A DNA stretch of 64,000 bases from NCBI GenBank assembly GCA_039545355.1, contig BCJJ01000003.1:558001-622000 (forward strand), in the 5' to 3' direction. Below, one piece after another: positions 24,601 through 36,680 of the stretch. Below the pieces are notes generated by a model. It was not told where the DNA came from. It ran no database searches and saw only the letters and a list, made by a program, of their open reading frames with translations. Every line of letters starts with the position of its first letter. The first letter of the stretch is position 1. Source of the DNA: Trichosporon coremiiforme. Taxonomy: Eukaryota > Basidiomycota > Tremellomycetes > Trichosporonales > Trichosporonaceae. The translations under genes and the position numbers were made by a program.

Positions 24601-27378
24601 GTCGAGGTTGAAAAGATCGTCGAGAAGGAGGTAATCAAGGAGGTCGAAGTCATCAAGGAAGTCCCCGTCGAAGTCATTAAGGAGGTCGAGGTCATTAAGG
24701 AGGTCGAGGTCGTTAAGGAGGTCCCCGTCGAGGTCGAGAAGATCGTCGAGAAGGAAGTCATCAAGGAGGTTCCTGTCGAGGTCATCATCGAGAAGGAGGT
24801 CGAGAAGATTGTCGAGGTCCCCAAGATCGTCGAGGTCGAAAAGGTCGTCGAGAAGATTGTCGACCGCGAGGTCGAGGTCCCGAAGATTGTCGAGGTCGAA
24901 AAGATCATCGAAAAGACGGTCGAGGTCCCCGTCAACGTCGACGTCGAGAAGATCGTCGAGAAGGAGGTCATCAAGGAGGTTCCCGTCGACCGCATCGTCG
25001 AAGTCGAGAAGATTGTCGAGAAGATCGTCGAGCGCAAGATCGAGGTTCCGATCGAAGTCCCGGTCGACCGCATCGTCGAGAAGACGGTCGAAGTCCCCGT
25101 CGAGAAGATTGTCGAAAAGGTCGTCGAGGTCGAAAAGATCGTCGAGGTCGAAAAGATCGTCGAGGTCGAGAAACTGGTCGAGGTCCCCGTTGAGAAGATT
25201 GTCGAGGTCGAGAAGGTTGTCGAGAAGACGGTTGAGGTTCCGGTCGAGAAGATCGTCGAGGTCGAAAAGATCGTGGAGGTCCCCGTCGAGAAGATCGTTA
25301 CTCTCGAGAAGACGGTCGAGGTTCCTGTCGAGAAGATTATTCAGGTTCCCGTCGAGAAAATCGTCGAGAAGATTGTTGAGGTCCCGAAGGAGGTCATCGT
25401 CGAGAAGGTCGTCGAGGTCCCAAAGGAGATCTACATCGAAAAGGTCATCGAGGTGCCGAAGGACATTGTCGTCAACCGTGCCGCGGACGACGCTCCCGCC
25501 GACTCTCTTACTGCCTCTCGCCAGCTCGACGTTGACCGCCCGATCACTCCGACTAACGTCAACCGCTCGCAGTCGCCTGCTGGGGGCCCGTCGCCCGACC
25601 TCAGCTTCTTCCGCGTCTCGCCTGGTGCCAACCTCGACTTCTTAAAGTCTCCTCCCCCGCCTCGCAAGCCCTCGCCTCGTGCTCTGGATGTCAAGAACGG
25701 CCACGGCTTCGTCGAGGGAACTCTGCACTCCCCCGGTCTCGACCACGCCGGCGGAAGTGCGCACTCGTCCCCTGCGCCTGACAAGTCGCGGTCGCCGACG
25801 ATCAACGTCCCGCCGCCTCCTGTCAGCCCGCCGCCGGTTGACACGCCCGTGCGCAAGTTCTCGGCCAACCCAATTCGACCCGCGTCCCCGGCGCCTGATG
25901 ACTTACTGAAGAGGGCTTCCAGCTCTGCGAGTGTGCATAACCGTGGTGCTCGTGGTGCGCCCTCATCAGCGGGCCAGGCAATCCGTGCGAACTCGTTTGC
26001 CCAAACGCCGACGCCCTCGCCTGCTGCCGGCCTCGGGACTGCCACTATTATCATGGGACCCCCTAGCATGCCTCCTCCCAAGTCAACNACTCTCCACAAG
26101 GAACAATCTGTAGCTTCCATGCGCTCGCAAACCAAGTCGGCGGTCTCGCGCGACCCCGACGCCTGGGCCAAATCGCGTGCCACGGTTAAGCGCCGTGCCA
26201 CGACCGTTATCAACGAGCGTGAGCGCGAGCGCTCCCTCTCGCGCGCGAGCGAGTACGCCTCCGTCAACTCGAGCGTGTCCGACTTTGGCCGCATCCGCCA
26301 CGAGTCCATGTCATCGATCGACTCTGTCGCCGACCCGAGCCGCCGCTCTGTCAGTAACGGCTTAACCGGCCCTTCGACTGACCCCGGCACAATCCACGCG
26401 ATCACGCAGACAATGATCGGCGAGTACATGTACAAGTACACTCGCCGCACTCTCGGTCGCGGCATGAGCGAGAACCGACACAAGCGCTTCTTCTGGGTGC
26501 ACCCCTACTCCAAGACACTGTACTGGAGCACGCAGGACCCGGGCTCCACCGGCGCCCCGGAGTCCAAGGCGAAGAGCGTCTTCATCTCGGGCATCAGGAC
26601 GATCGAGGACTACAACGCGGCTCCGCCTGGTCTGTACGGCCAGAGCATTGTCGTGAACACGCTTGGCCGCGAGATCCAGTTCACCGCCCCGACCAAGGAG
26701 CGACACGACGTCTGGATCACGGCGCTCCAATTCCTCTTAGCGCACCAGGGCGGCAGCGGGGGTTCTAACACACTTGCCCCGTCTTCCGCCGCGAACGCTC
26801 CGCGCACGCCGCATCGCGGTGCCTCGACCATGAGCGGCGGCACGCGGCGCCTGTCCGTGATCCCCGACGAGCGCAGTGGGTACTCTAGCCGCAGCGGACG
26901 CAGCAGCGCGCAGAGCTTGCGGTCGCCCAAGAGCCGCCTCAGCATCCGCTCACTCGAGGCCAACTCGACTCCTAGGGCAAGCTCGATCATGCGGCCTGCT
27001 TCGTCCTTGTCCTCTCGCAGGCGCACGCACTCTGGCGCCCCTGCCCCCCGCTTCGGCGGACACAGGTACAAGGGTACGTACCGCGGTGCGTCTGTCGTGG
27101 ACCAGTCCCCGGCGCACGACGAGATGAGCGTCTTAGCCGGTCTCGACGTCGACACAGACCTGGACGACAGCTTCGAGGGCCTCGACAACGTGCGCGCGTG
27201 CTGCGACGGACGCCACCTCGTGGGCGACCGCAACCACCACCACCACCACACGTTCGGAGGTAGAGAGTCCGTGCCCAACACGCCCGTGACCCCGAGCCGC
27301 GCCCGCTCGCCCTCCATCCGCTCCCGCGCAAGCAGCATCCTTTCCACCGTCAGGCGTAGTACGACTGGCGCGTTGTGA
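21686..27378 (+). CDS. NUM1: Num1/ApsA/Mcp5-like cortical anchor with VEKIVEVP repeats and PH domain
   Basis: Family members sit at the cell cortex and anchor dynein and mitochondria. Exons 21686-22063, 22117-22432 and 22484-27378 give 1,862 residues. Near residues 38-260 there is coiled coil with the family stretch LTRRQRNAQQNRALDMEFAT and EIGQNLLVEVRRLQSLL. A Ser/Pro-rich region follows, then about 430 residues (797-1227) built of VEKIVEVPVEKIVE / EVIKEVPVE units. A disordered Pro/Ser region precedes a PH domain (about 1540-1650: KYTRRTLGRGMSENRHKRFF, FFWVHPYSKTLYWST) that in this family binds PI(4,5)P2. A His run (DRNHHHHHTF) lies near the end. MNPSYVRTQ at 21797 is an alternative start. 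One unresolved base (n, 26088) falls in the disordered part. Confidence 0.85.
24180..25470 (+). repeat. In-frame repeat array encoding VEKIVEVP / EVIKEVP units
   Basis: About 1.3 kb of coding DNA made of short units such as GTCGAGAAGATCGTCGAG and GAGGTCATCAAGGAGGTC. They encode six- to twelve-residue V/I-charge alternations. Variants alternate in blocks: EKEVIKEV first, then YVDRDVEKIVHVDREVPVEK, then VEVEKIVEVEK. Third-position differences between units (GTC/GTT/GTG, GAG/GAA) show that the array is not a recent perfect expansion. Confidence 0.9.
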
Positions 27379-27738
27379 GGTCTCCCCTAACTCTCCGGGC
27401 TCTTGACTGTGACGCAGATGGGAGCCCACGCCACTCTTTAGTATATCTCTCGCCCACTCCGGGCATGCCTATAGTTTGTAATTGGTTCGAAGGTGGTTTC
27501 TCGGTATACGAAGTTTCGTCCTAGGACACTTATGTATGATACGCTTCAGATCCGAAAGTCGAGCACCGAGCGCGAGCGCGGGTGGCAAAATCGTGACTAG
27601 GGAGACACAGGTACACTTCACCGCTGCCCCACCACTGCCCCATCTCATCTGTGGCAGTATCCAGCATTTGCTTAGCTGGCGGAAGGGGCTAGAGACTAGA
27701 CTTGTTTTCATACGTTGTCTAAAGCTATCTAGAACTCA
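27379..27738. other. Convergent intergenic region
   Basis: A 360-bp gap between the 3' ends of the Num1-like gene (+) and the UGGT gene (-). I see nothing coding in it. Confidence 0.65.
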
Positions 27739-30700
27739 TCAGAGCTCATCATGCACCTCCTTCCTGTCCTCCACCTCCGCCTCCGCCTCTTCGTCCGAGT
27801 TGGGCTCAGTGTTATCTCGCTTCAGCGCGGGCTCCCAAACGGCGCCGGGCTCATCACTGTAGGTGACGAGGACCTCGACCTCCTCCTCATTCACCGAGTC
27901 GCGGACCGCAGCCCTGCCGTCGGCTGGATGCTGCCGGGCGTCCTGGCTTTCCTCTTTGACGCCGCCCTCCTGACCGTCCTTCGGGCCAGTCTTGCGCTTA
28001 GACTCGGGCTTGTCGCTCTGCTCCGAGACGGGCTCCGAGACGGGAGCGTCGACCTCGGCGAGGATCTCCTCGAGAGCGGCGTCCTGTTCCTCCTGGACTT
28101 CCTTCTCGTGCGCAATCTCCTTCTCCAGAGCCTCTTCCTCGCGCTCCTCCTTGGACTCGGACTCAGCGCCGTCAGAGGAGGGAGAGTCCGAGTCCTTGAG
28201 ACCTTGGGCCTTCTCGAGCGTTCCGGCCAGTTCGTCCACGCTTCCGCCGAGCTCCGAGGCACCCAGGGACGCGGCAAACTCGGCAATCTCGCGATCATAG
28301 CTGTCCCATTCGGGAATTTGGCGAGCGCGGCTCAGTTTCGGTTCCTTCGTCAGAGGGTTCTGGCACAGGTCGATTGTCTTTGCCGTCTTGAGCGACTCGT
28401 CACTGCACCACGTCTGGCACCAGAGCCAGTCCTTGTCGAGCGTGAAGATGGGGATCTGCTGCTGCATCGAGTTGGGCAGGTCTTGGTCCAGGTTCGCCAG
28501 ACTGTTCGGGTCGGCAGAGAGCGCGTGGTACATGCCGCGAAGGCGGTCGCCGGCCGTCTGCGCGCGGAAGCGCTGCAGGTCCACGACATAAAGCGCGGAG
28601 ATGTGGTATGGGTTGCCGCGCAGCTCATTCTTCCAGTAGCCTGTGTGTTAGCTTGGCCGTCCAATGGTCATAGCTCCCTAGGCGAGCAAAGCCCCGAGGC
28701 GTGCAGATACGCTCAACGATAAGTAGGCTGCGCTCGGCCGCTTCGCGATCCCGCGGCAAGTGACTCACCCTGCTTCCAGAACCTGAAGCCCTCCATCTCC
28801 TCCCTATCATCGCCCATGGGCGGGTACGCGTATACGTGGCCCTCGAGATCGAGATCAACCAGCTCCTTCATGTCGGTACGGACGATCTGGTCGGCATCGA
28901 CAAAGATGACCTTGTCAAGGTCCATGGGGAAGAGCACGTCCAGGAAGAGGATCTTGTACGCCCAGATAATACGCTGCTTCTCGCTCTGTGCACGCAGCCA
29001 AGCAGGCCACTTGTACGTGACGAGCTCGCACTCGAAGCCGTAGTGTTCCGCCATCTGCGGCAGGAACTTCAGGAACGTCGGCGAGAGGAAGTTCTCGATG
29101 AACCAGAATTTCACGGTCGATTTCGTGTGCTTCATCACCGAAAGCATCATGATGGACGCGAAACGCTCGTACAGCAGCCCACTGGCTACCGTGAAGATGT
29201 TGATGTCGGCGTGGCGCGACTTCTTGGCCGGCGCGAGGCCGACGGCGCTCTTGATCCTGGGCGTTAGCTGAAGCTATTGGTGGCAGGGCAGCTGAAAGGT
29301 GTCGACTCACTTGCTCAGCCAGCCTGCCGGCTCCTCAATCTCGAGCACGTCGGCCGTCTCCATGCCCTCCTTGCGCGTGAAGCGGGGGTAGATTGTATTA
29401 CCCTCGAGAGACGTCAGGGTCACAATGTCGCCGGCGTCCTTGACAGAAGGCGACTCCCAACCTTCGTTGCCTGCGCTCTGCATCTCGTACACCTCCTCTC
29501 CGCGGCCGGGGCGGATGGCAAGGTCGTAGACGCCCGGAGCCGCCTTGAACTGCAGGTATCCCAGGTTGGTCATGACCTGCGTGTCGGAGACGACATCGTC
29601 CTCTCCTTGGGCGCGAAGCTGGAGCTGCAGACCCGTCGGGGGCGTGGACAGACCCTCCCTAGCGTGGCCGTCCATGACGAGCTGCTTCAGATCGAACTCG
29701 ACGTGGGTCGGCTCGCCCAGCTGGCCGAGCATGAGGTTGTCAAGATCGAGCGGCGAGTCGGAGGGACTGATGATCCAAGCCTGAGGCACACTCATACCGA
29801 GGGTGTAGATGGGCGAGGAGGGCAGGTCGACGAAGCGCACGTCCGGGGACACCTCGTTGCCGTCCACATCGAAGGTGAGAGACGCGCGGAGGCTCTCGCG
29901 GTAGAACCGCTTCACCTTGATCTCCTTGGGGCGCGGGTCGACGTCAAAGTGCACGCTGATCGCGACACGGTCGAGCGACGAGAGCAGCTCGAGCAGGCCA
30001 GACCAGCGCTGAGCCGTCTCGGAGATCGGGTCGACAATGACGCCGACGTGGTACAGCGCATTCTCAAAGTCGCCGATCTGGATCGAACTGATGTCAGCTG
30101 AAATGTCAGCGCGAGTTAGCTTACGTTTCGCCCTTGTCCATCTGCTCGTAGGGGCGCGCGCGGGGGCCAGAGTACGGCATGAAGATGCCCTCGGCCCCGC
30201 GAGGGTTGTAAGCCGACGCGATGGTGGACGACGTGCGCATCACAATGTCGGCGAGGCGCTCGCTGTCTGTTAGCTTGCCACGATCCATCTTACTTACCGA
30301 GGGATATCCTTACCGTCACCGATGGACATTGACGCCACGAGCTGCGCGACGGGGTCGACCCGCTTCTTGCCCTCAAAGTCCTCGAGCAATCCGAACGCCT
30401 TGGGCCGGAGCACCTCCGGCTCGTCGATGGGGCCGATCAGGCGACCATTCACGAGCACATAAGGCTCGGTGCCATTGACGCCGAGGCGGTGCGCGACTGT
30501 CTGACCGACGGACCAGAACTTGCCAGCCTCGGCCGTGACGCCGACAGTCCACCCGGCGCCCGTGAAGGCGTTGAGAGGCTCGTCCTTGCCCTCCGTATCG
30601 AGCTCCTGCGGCGCCTGACCGGCCTGGATCTCGTCCAGAGTCAGCTGGTCAATGTTCGTCTCGCGGCTGTTCAGCTCGTCGATAAACTCGATCAGCTGGG

Positions 30701-33305
30701 AGGGCTTGATTGTGTTCAGCTGGCCGGTGCTGATGAGCTCGTAAAGGAGCGACGAGAAGAGACCGGAGCCTCCGGGAGGCTGGACGTTGACGAAGCCGAG
30801 GCGAGAGCGGCTGCCCTCGGTCTGCAGGCGCTCAAGGGCGTTGCGCGCGAGCGTAAGACCAGCGTTCGAGTCGAGGTCACCAACGATCCATGTCGTGAGG
30901 GGCACGGCCTCGTCGCCAACTGAGGTCAGTTCTCTGCTTCAGTAGTCAAACTTACCGGGGTAGACAAAGTTCTCGGCGAGGACATCGGCGGTGCCATTGA
31001 ACACATCGGCGAGGTTGTACACGACGAGCTTCTCGCCTTGCTTCGGCAAGATGTACTTGGACTTGCGCTTGAGGGTAGTGGGGAGGTCGTAGAAGACGGT
31101 CGAGATGTCGCTGTCCTCCTCGACGGCGCCGCCGACAATGAGCTGCTGCAGCAGTTGCGTCATGGAGATGAGCTCGTTCTGGAGCGCACGCGTCCATCCG
31201 GTGCCGATCGCGATCGGTTTGCCGTTCACCATGAGCGTACCGCCCGTGGTCTCCGAGGGCGTGATGCCGACACGCTCGAGCCAGTCCTGCGCACGCTGGG
31301 AGCGCTTCGTCACGAGCTTGCTCTTCAGAACCGCGTCGAAGGGGGGCCACTCGCCAACGGCCGACTCGGTGATGGAGTCGTACGCGGTCTCAACTGCCAC
31401 GTCCGTGACCTTGCCGCCCTCCGTGATCGTGTCAAGCTGATGTCAGCTATGTGTCATGAGACATACGCCAGCTGGCCGACTCACCGTCTTGATGTAGTCG
31501 TTCGCAGCCTCGCGGCCAATCTTTTCGTTGATGTAGAAGAAGATCTTGCCGGCCTTGTTGTCGCCGACGGGGACGACACCGAAACGCACAGGCACGCCGC
31601 GCTTAACGAAACCGAGGGCCTCGTTGGCGACAGTGCTGAGACCGACCCTCGTCGACAGGTCGACAACGAGGATGGCGTTCAGCGCGTTGCGGCGCACGAG
31701 GTGCAGCTGACCCGGGTATACGGGGCGCATGTACTGAGAGTCAGCAATGAGGCGATTTACTTAACTCACTCCGTTCAGACTGCTCGGGAAGCGCACGTAC
31801 TGCGCGTCGTTCTCGATGTCGTTCATCCAGCCGATGACATTGCCGCCCTCCTCGCGGTCGCTGGCGTCGACGAGACCCTCGGACGGGCTTGTGCTCGCCT
31901 GCGCCGTGCCGATGACCTCGTCCGACATGAGCTCGACCGCCTCCCTGGGCGTGAAGCCAATGTCGAGCAGAGTGTTGATGTACGGGCGCTCAGAGCGGAT
32001 CGCATTCAGCAGCCTGCGTGTCAGCTTACCACATGAAGTTGCCAGCTCACCCAAATGCGTTCACGTCAGCCTCCTTGACAACCTTGCCGTTGAGGAGGAA
32101 GAGGGGCGAGACGGGGTACTCGTGACCGGTGATGCGGGCGCGCTTCTTGATGTTCTCGGGCGCGGTCACCTTGCGCGCCAGCGCAGCCGTGTACTTGGGC
32201 AGGTTCTGGGACAGGTCCGTGAAAGCCTTGAGAGGGTTCTTCGCGTTCTTAATGACCGTGATCGCATTGACGCCGACGCCTGACCGTCAGTTAAAGAGGA
32301 AGCTAATGTAACTCACGCTTGGTCTCCTCTTCGGTCAGCGGCTTCGAATTCTCAGTCCAGGGATCCTCGCCGAGCTCGGGGAAGATTGCTGCCTGCTTGT
32401 TCTCGAGCACGACCTGCTTCCCGCCCTTAGCGCGCGCGCGGTCGTCGATGACGAGGTAGTCCATCTTCTTCAGCGCCATCTCGACACCGTACCCGCTGAG
32501 CGGGGTCTTGCCCGTGCGCTCGCCCGTAGGACGGTATCGTACAACGTAGGCGAACTCGGGGACAGACTTGGTATGCTTGTCGAGATAGCTCAGGAGGGGC
32601 AGGGCGTCGGCGCTGGGCGAGTAGTAGAAAACGGCCTTGGGCTCGGCTCCAGAAACATGGTCGAAGGGGAGGATGCGGATTGGGACTTCGGTGGAGTAGT
32701 TACCGTCGATGCCGCGCTCGACGGCGGCGCGCAACTTGTCCGCGTCACAGTACGCCTTGCCCTGGAACTCGACCCACGCGGCGCAGTCTGCGACGCCGAG
32801 AGCGGCCTCATCCAGCTTCGCGTACTGCGCGAACGCGGCTTCGATGCGCGGCGCGGTCGTGTGCAGTGACAGTGCGAGGTTGAATGTCGACTCGTCCCCG
32901 GAGCAGATGTGGTGCGTGCCCATCAGCTGCAGAGCGTGCTCATACTGCGACTCGGGTGTCGTGCGGAGCCCGACAATGTGCGACGTGATCAGCCTCAGGA
33001 GCGGGAAGTAGGACGACGCCGACTCGTCGTATGCCGTTTCACTGCTTGTCAGCTAAGTTGCGACTGTTGACAGCTGTCAGAGTTCGAGGGCAAGGGCAGT
33101 GTGCATGCGGATGACCACGGGAAGCATTTGAGCATGCAAACAGACACCCCCGTCCGTACAAAAGCAAGCTCGACACTCACAGAATTTCAAGTAGTAGTGG
33201 AGGCGCGCTCCAGGCGGTCTCTACGCCAACGCTGAACGGCACGGAGGACTGCGGCGCGGCCGCCGCCACGGCGGCGAGCGCAGCAGCACTGGCGAGCCAC
33301 TTCAT
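27739..33305 (-). CDS. UGGT: UDP-glucose:glycoprotein glucosyltransferase
   Basis: ER-lumenal folding sensor that reglucosylates misfolded N-glycoproteins for the calnexin cycle. The start at 33305 gives a signal peptide ([19 protein letters not shown]). About 10 introns leave roughly 1,660 codons, near the usual family size. The N-terminal two thirds carry the thioredoxin-like sensor region (for example [20 protein letters not shown]). The GT24 catalytic part is at the C-terminal side: [29 protein letters not shown], and [17 protein letters not shown] with the DxD (DAD). It ends with [20 protein letters not shown] and [19 protein letters not shown]. An unusual acidic extension of about 180 residues follows and terminates in HDEL at the TGA (27739-27741), the fungal ER-retrieval signal. 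In the first intron (about 140 nt, near 33045-33179), splicing restores [18 protein letters not shown]. Confidence 0.93.
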
Positions 33306-33818
33306 TCTGTCGTAGTTAACAGTTGCAGTAGTTTCGCTGGCGGAAGCGTTGTGCAAAAGTCAAAGACAGAAACGCGAAGTTGCGCTGGCACAACGGCGGA
33401 AGTGACGCGACGGGAGGGGAAGGGAGCGTCGAAGTCCGGGGTCCCCAGCAGGTTGTTGTTGGCACCCACGTGGAAGCACATCCCGTCGATCTCCCTTAAC
33501 CCTTTCCGCGCCGTCTTCCGCAGTTGTCCGGGCTTTGGGCTGTCGCTGACGGCAGACAAGTATGGATACCAGGGACGTCGATACCCGAACAAGTGTGCAA
33601 CCTGTTGGACAGTGTGCAGCAGCTGAAGTTCTCTAAGTTCTCTACGGTTGTGCTTGGTCGGTTGGATAGCTGACCACCCGGAGCATTTCAGCCCCGGCGT
33701 GCCTGCGTCCACATATTCGGGTCCATAATGCTTTCATTTCTACTTTATCTAGTTCTTGTTCTCGGTGGTTGGTTTACATTGATGCTCGTTTCCGGAAAGT
33801 CAGGTGTTCTGGGTATTC
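33306..33818. other. Intergenic region upstream of UGGT
   Basis: About 0.5 kb between the UGGT start and the ribokinase stop, both on the minus strand. No coding signal seen; it should hold the UGGT promoter. Confidence 0.6.
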
Positions 33819-35069
33819 TTAGAGGGAAAGGGTCGCGACGCGGGCGTCGACGTCTGCGCGGGCGGGGATGCTCTCCATCGCGCCGGGGTTCTCGACGGCG
33901 AGCGTGGACGCCTGTGTCTGTCAGCTTATGGGTCCACACGCGTCAGCTCACCGTGATGCAAGTGGGGAAGATGTCCTTGAGGGGCGCATCGTCACCCTTC
34001 TCCATGAGCATAGCGGTGAAGTAACCCGCGAACGTGTCTCCGGCGCCGGTCGTGTCCACGACCTGCTTGGCGGGGACGGCGGGGAAGCTCTGGATCTCCT
34101 GTCCGGGAACGAGGGCGAGGACGCCGTCGGGCCCAATGGTCGTGACAATGACAATCTTGGGGTTGAACTCCTTGGCGGCGTGGAGCGCCTTCATGCGGAT
34201 GATGCTCGCCTCGGCGACGGTGAGCCCCGCGTCGACAGGCACCTTTTCGTACGCGTCGAGAATAGCCTCGAGTTCTCCCTCGTTCACGATCAGGAACTTG
34301 AGGCAGTCCCAGGGGAAGATGCGGAGCTCGGCGACGCTCGGCATCGGCGACGGATTGTAGATCGTCGTCAGGCCGCGCGCGCCCGCCTCGCGCATGTACG
34401 CTAGGGTGTCGACCAGCGGGATTTCGTTCTGCAGCAGCACATGCGTGTAGCCTTCCAGCTGGGGGCCGTTCGCGTCAGCCCTGGCGTTCGCACCGGCGTG
34501 CAGCACTGAGAAAGTCAGCTGACTTTCCTTCCCGTTGTCGCTCGTCACTCGTAGTCACTCGTCAGTGACGTTGGAGCCCTGAGCGGCGACTAGCCGGTAA
34601 CCACGGATTGCCCGGTCCGCTCCGGAATCACCTCCGTAGCCGTTCGTCGCTCCGTCGACGAAGACAATCGACTCACCGATACTATTCTCGCCGTCGGCCG
34701 CGCGCTGGATGATCGCTCGTCCCGTAACCTGTCGTCAGCTTCTCCGCATTTTGATGACTAGCTCACCTCGCCGTCAAGAACGTGGACACGGGAGACATCG
34801 ACGCCGCCGCTCTCGATGAACTTCTTGGCCGCCTCGCCGTCAGCACCAATGTTTCCGTCGAGCACGACGCGACCTCCGGCGCGTCCACAAGCGAAGGCCT
34901 GGTTCGCGCCCTTGCCACCCGTCTTGCGGCTGAAGCCGGTCGAGGCTATCGTCTCCCCCGGACGGACGATGTGGGGGAGGAGGTAGAACTCGTCGATGTC
35001 TGGTGTCAGCTCGAGTCTTCCAGGTAACTTACTGATGGAGCCACGGCAGAGACACGCTTTGGAGGTCAT
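33819..35069 (-). CDS. RBK1: Ribokinase (PfkB family)
   Basis: Phosphorylates D-ribose to ribose 5-phosphate with ATP in the cytosol. Exons 35033-35069, 34767-34999, 34677-34728, 33952-34505 and 33819-33917 give 324 residues, the usual ribokinase length. Motifs: GSINIDEFYLLPHIVRPGET (spliced across intron 1), the PfkB-1 signature GGKGANQAFACGRAGG, ENSIVLHAGANA (spliced across intron 3), LLQNEIPLVDT and the catalytic DTTGAGDTFAGYF. Intron 3 is 171 nt, much longer than the other three (33-38 nt), and a frame open partway into it makes the start of exon 4 easy to misplace. The last intron ends CTGACAG with a second AG six bases on, so two in-frame acceptors are possible. Confidence 0.93.
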
Positions 35070-35300
35070 GGTGGGGATGATGGATGGAGTGGCGGCAGAT
35101 GCGGAGCGGAGAGATAGAGAGGGGGAAGGCGGCGCAATTGAGTGGAGGTGACGGTGGAGGTCCATTAGCTTGGCCGGATCAACGTTGTTCTTCCGAGGAT
35201 GACCCGGACACAACAACCGCCGCGGCACCTCCGCAGGTCCACAGGTCGGCGTACCACAAGCTTCTGTGATCCGACATTGTTCGACATCACATCATCCAGA
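35070..35300. promoter_or_regulatory. Short bidirectional promoter region
   Basis: Only 231 bases separate the start codons of ribokinase (-) and the methyltransferase (+), so they probably share a divergent promoter. I recognise no specific site. Confidence 0.45.
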
Positions 35301-36438
35301 ATGCCGCTCGCAGGAAACATTCTCGTTCTCGTGTCCGCCTTGCCCCTGATCTGGCGCACAGTCCAGCCCCTCATCCCGCCCCAGTACGTTGAGTCGTACG
35401 CGTACTGGGACGCTGAGACGCTCAACGACGGCAAGACGGCCGATGGCCGCGTCCCACGCTGGCGCAACATGGGATACTGGACTGTAAGCTCGCTCACTGG
35501 CGCTTTGATGCATAGCTAACAATCAGTCTCCAGACGAGAGCTTCACCCAGGCCAACGAGGCTCTTGCCAACAACCTGCTCCAGTTCGCGGACGCGCAGAC
35601 CGACGGACGTACACTCGACATTGGCTTCGGCGGGGGCGAGACGCTGCGTAAGTGATCACCAGGTGTCCCCACAGCTCTTCCTCCTAAGATTACCATCACT
35701 GAGCTGGGCTGTTGTAGTTCCTAGCTGACATCAGTCCTCCACCTCTCGCAGGGTGCGAACGTGACGGGCTTGACGACTCTTCCCTCCGATGTGTCCTCTG
35801 CCAACGCCCTCGTGTCTTCCGTGTACCCCGAGTCGTCCGTCGAGTTCTACACCGGCTCCGCCTCCTACACGCCGGGCAAGGACGTGGGCCACCCCCTGAA
35901 TCCGGAGCGCGTGCTGGCCACCGGCCCCGCGCAGCCTTTCGACCTGATCTACGCCCTGGACGTAGCGTACCACATTCCCCCGACCGTGTACCAGTTCGCC
36001 GCGAACGCCCACTCGGCCCTGCGCGAGGGCGGCGTGCTCGCATACACCGATGTCCTGCCTCCGGCCAAGCTGACCAACTTCCCCGGCCGCATCCTCGGCA
36101 TGTGGCTCGCCCTTCCCTTGGGCGTGCCGCACCGCAATATGATTGACCGTCCCCAGAACCTGGACGAGTACAAGGCTGAGCTCGTCGAGATGGGATACGA
36201 GAATGTCCGGATCGAGGACTGGAGCGCGAATGTCTGGGACGGCCTCGCGAACAACCTCGAGAAGCGCGACGGCAAGGGCTGGCAGCTGGCTGCTAAGGGC
36301 TTCCGGTACGCTGGTTCCCACGGGTGGAAGTACATCGCCGTGCGTGGAGAGAAGGGTACCCCGCCCTCGCAGCAGACGGCCGAGGAGCAGAAGGAGGAGC
36401 ACAACGAGCAGCACGATGAGAAGGAGGCCGAGCTCTAA
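35301..36438 (+). CDS. SAM-dependent methyltransferase with N-terminal hydrophobic anchor
   Basis: Exons 35301-35483, 35527-35647 and 35735-36438 give 335 residues. The start at 35301 (MPLAGNILVLVSALPLIWRT) puts a hydrophobic segment first, either a signal anchor or an uncleaved signal; an upstream in-frame ATG at 35199 would add 34 unlikely residues. SAM-binding motif I is LDIGFGGGETLLHLSQGANV, interrupted by intron 2. The later FDLIYALDVAYHIPPTVYQF fits motif II/post-I, and LREGGVLAYTDVLPPAKL fits motif III of class I methyltransferases of the cyclopropane-synthase or sterol/ubiquinone type. The last 30 residues are very acidic and Glu/Gln-rich. Substrate unknown. Confidence 0.8.
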
Positions 36439-36680
36439 GCGTGCTCGGCAGAGCGCGCCCAGCTGAAACCATGGCCGTCAATGGGACACAAAGCCCATAT
36501 GTACTTTCAACACTGTACACAACTTCGCTTGTCCAGCGATGACTGAAAAATCCGAACAGACCCGAGACCACGCTCATTACTTAGCCGGCGCTGTGCGCCT
36601 CGTGTATTCTGCGCTATTGCTATCTTATGCATGTGTTATGTGGTAGTGACAACTGTACTGCTTCCTTGAGAGTCCACTGC

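Noticed and set aside
24453..26483. Long repetitive minus-strand ORFs opposite the Num1-like repeats and tail
   Set aside because: Reverse reading of the repeat array (FSTSTIF-type units); no independent support.
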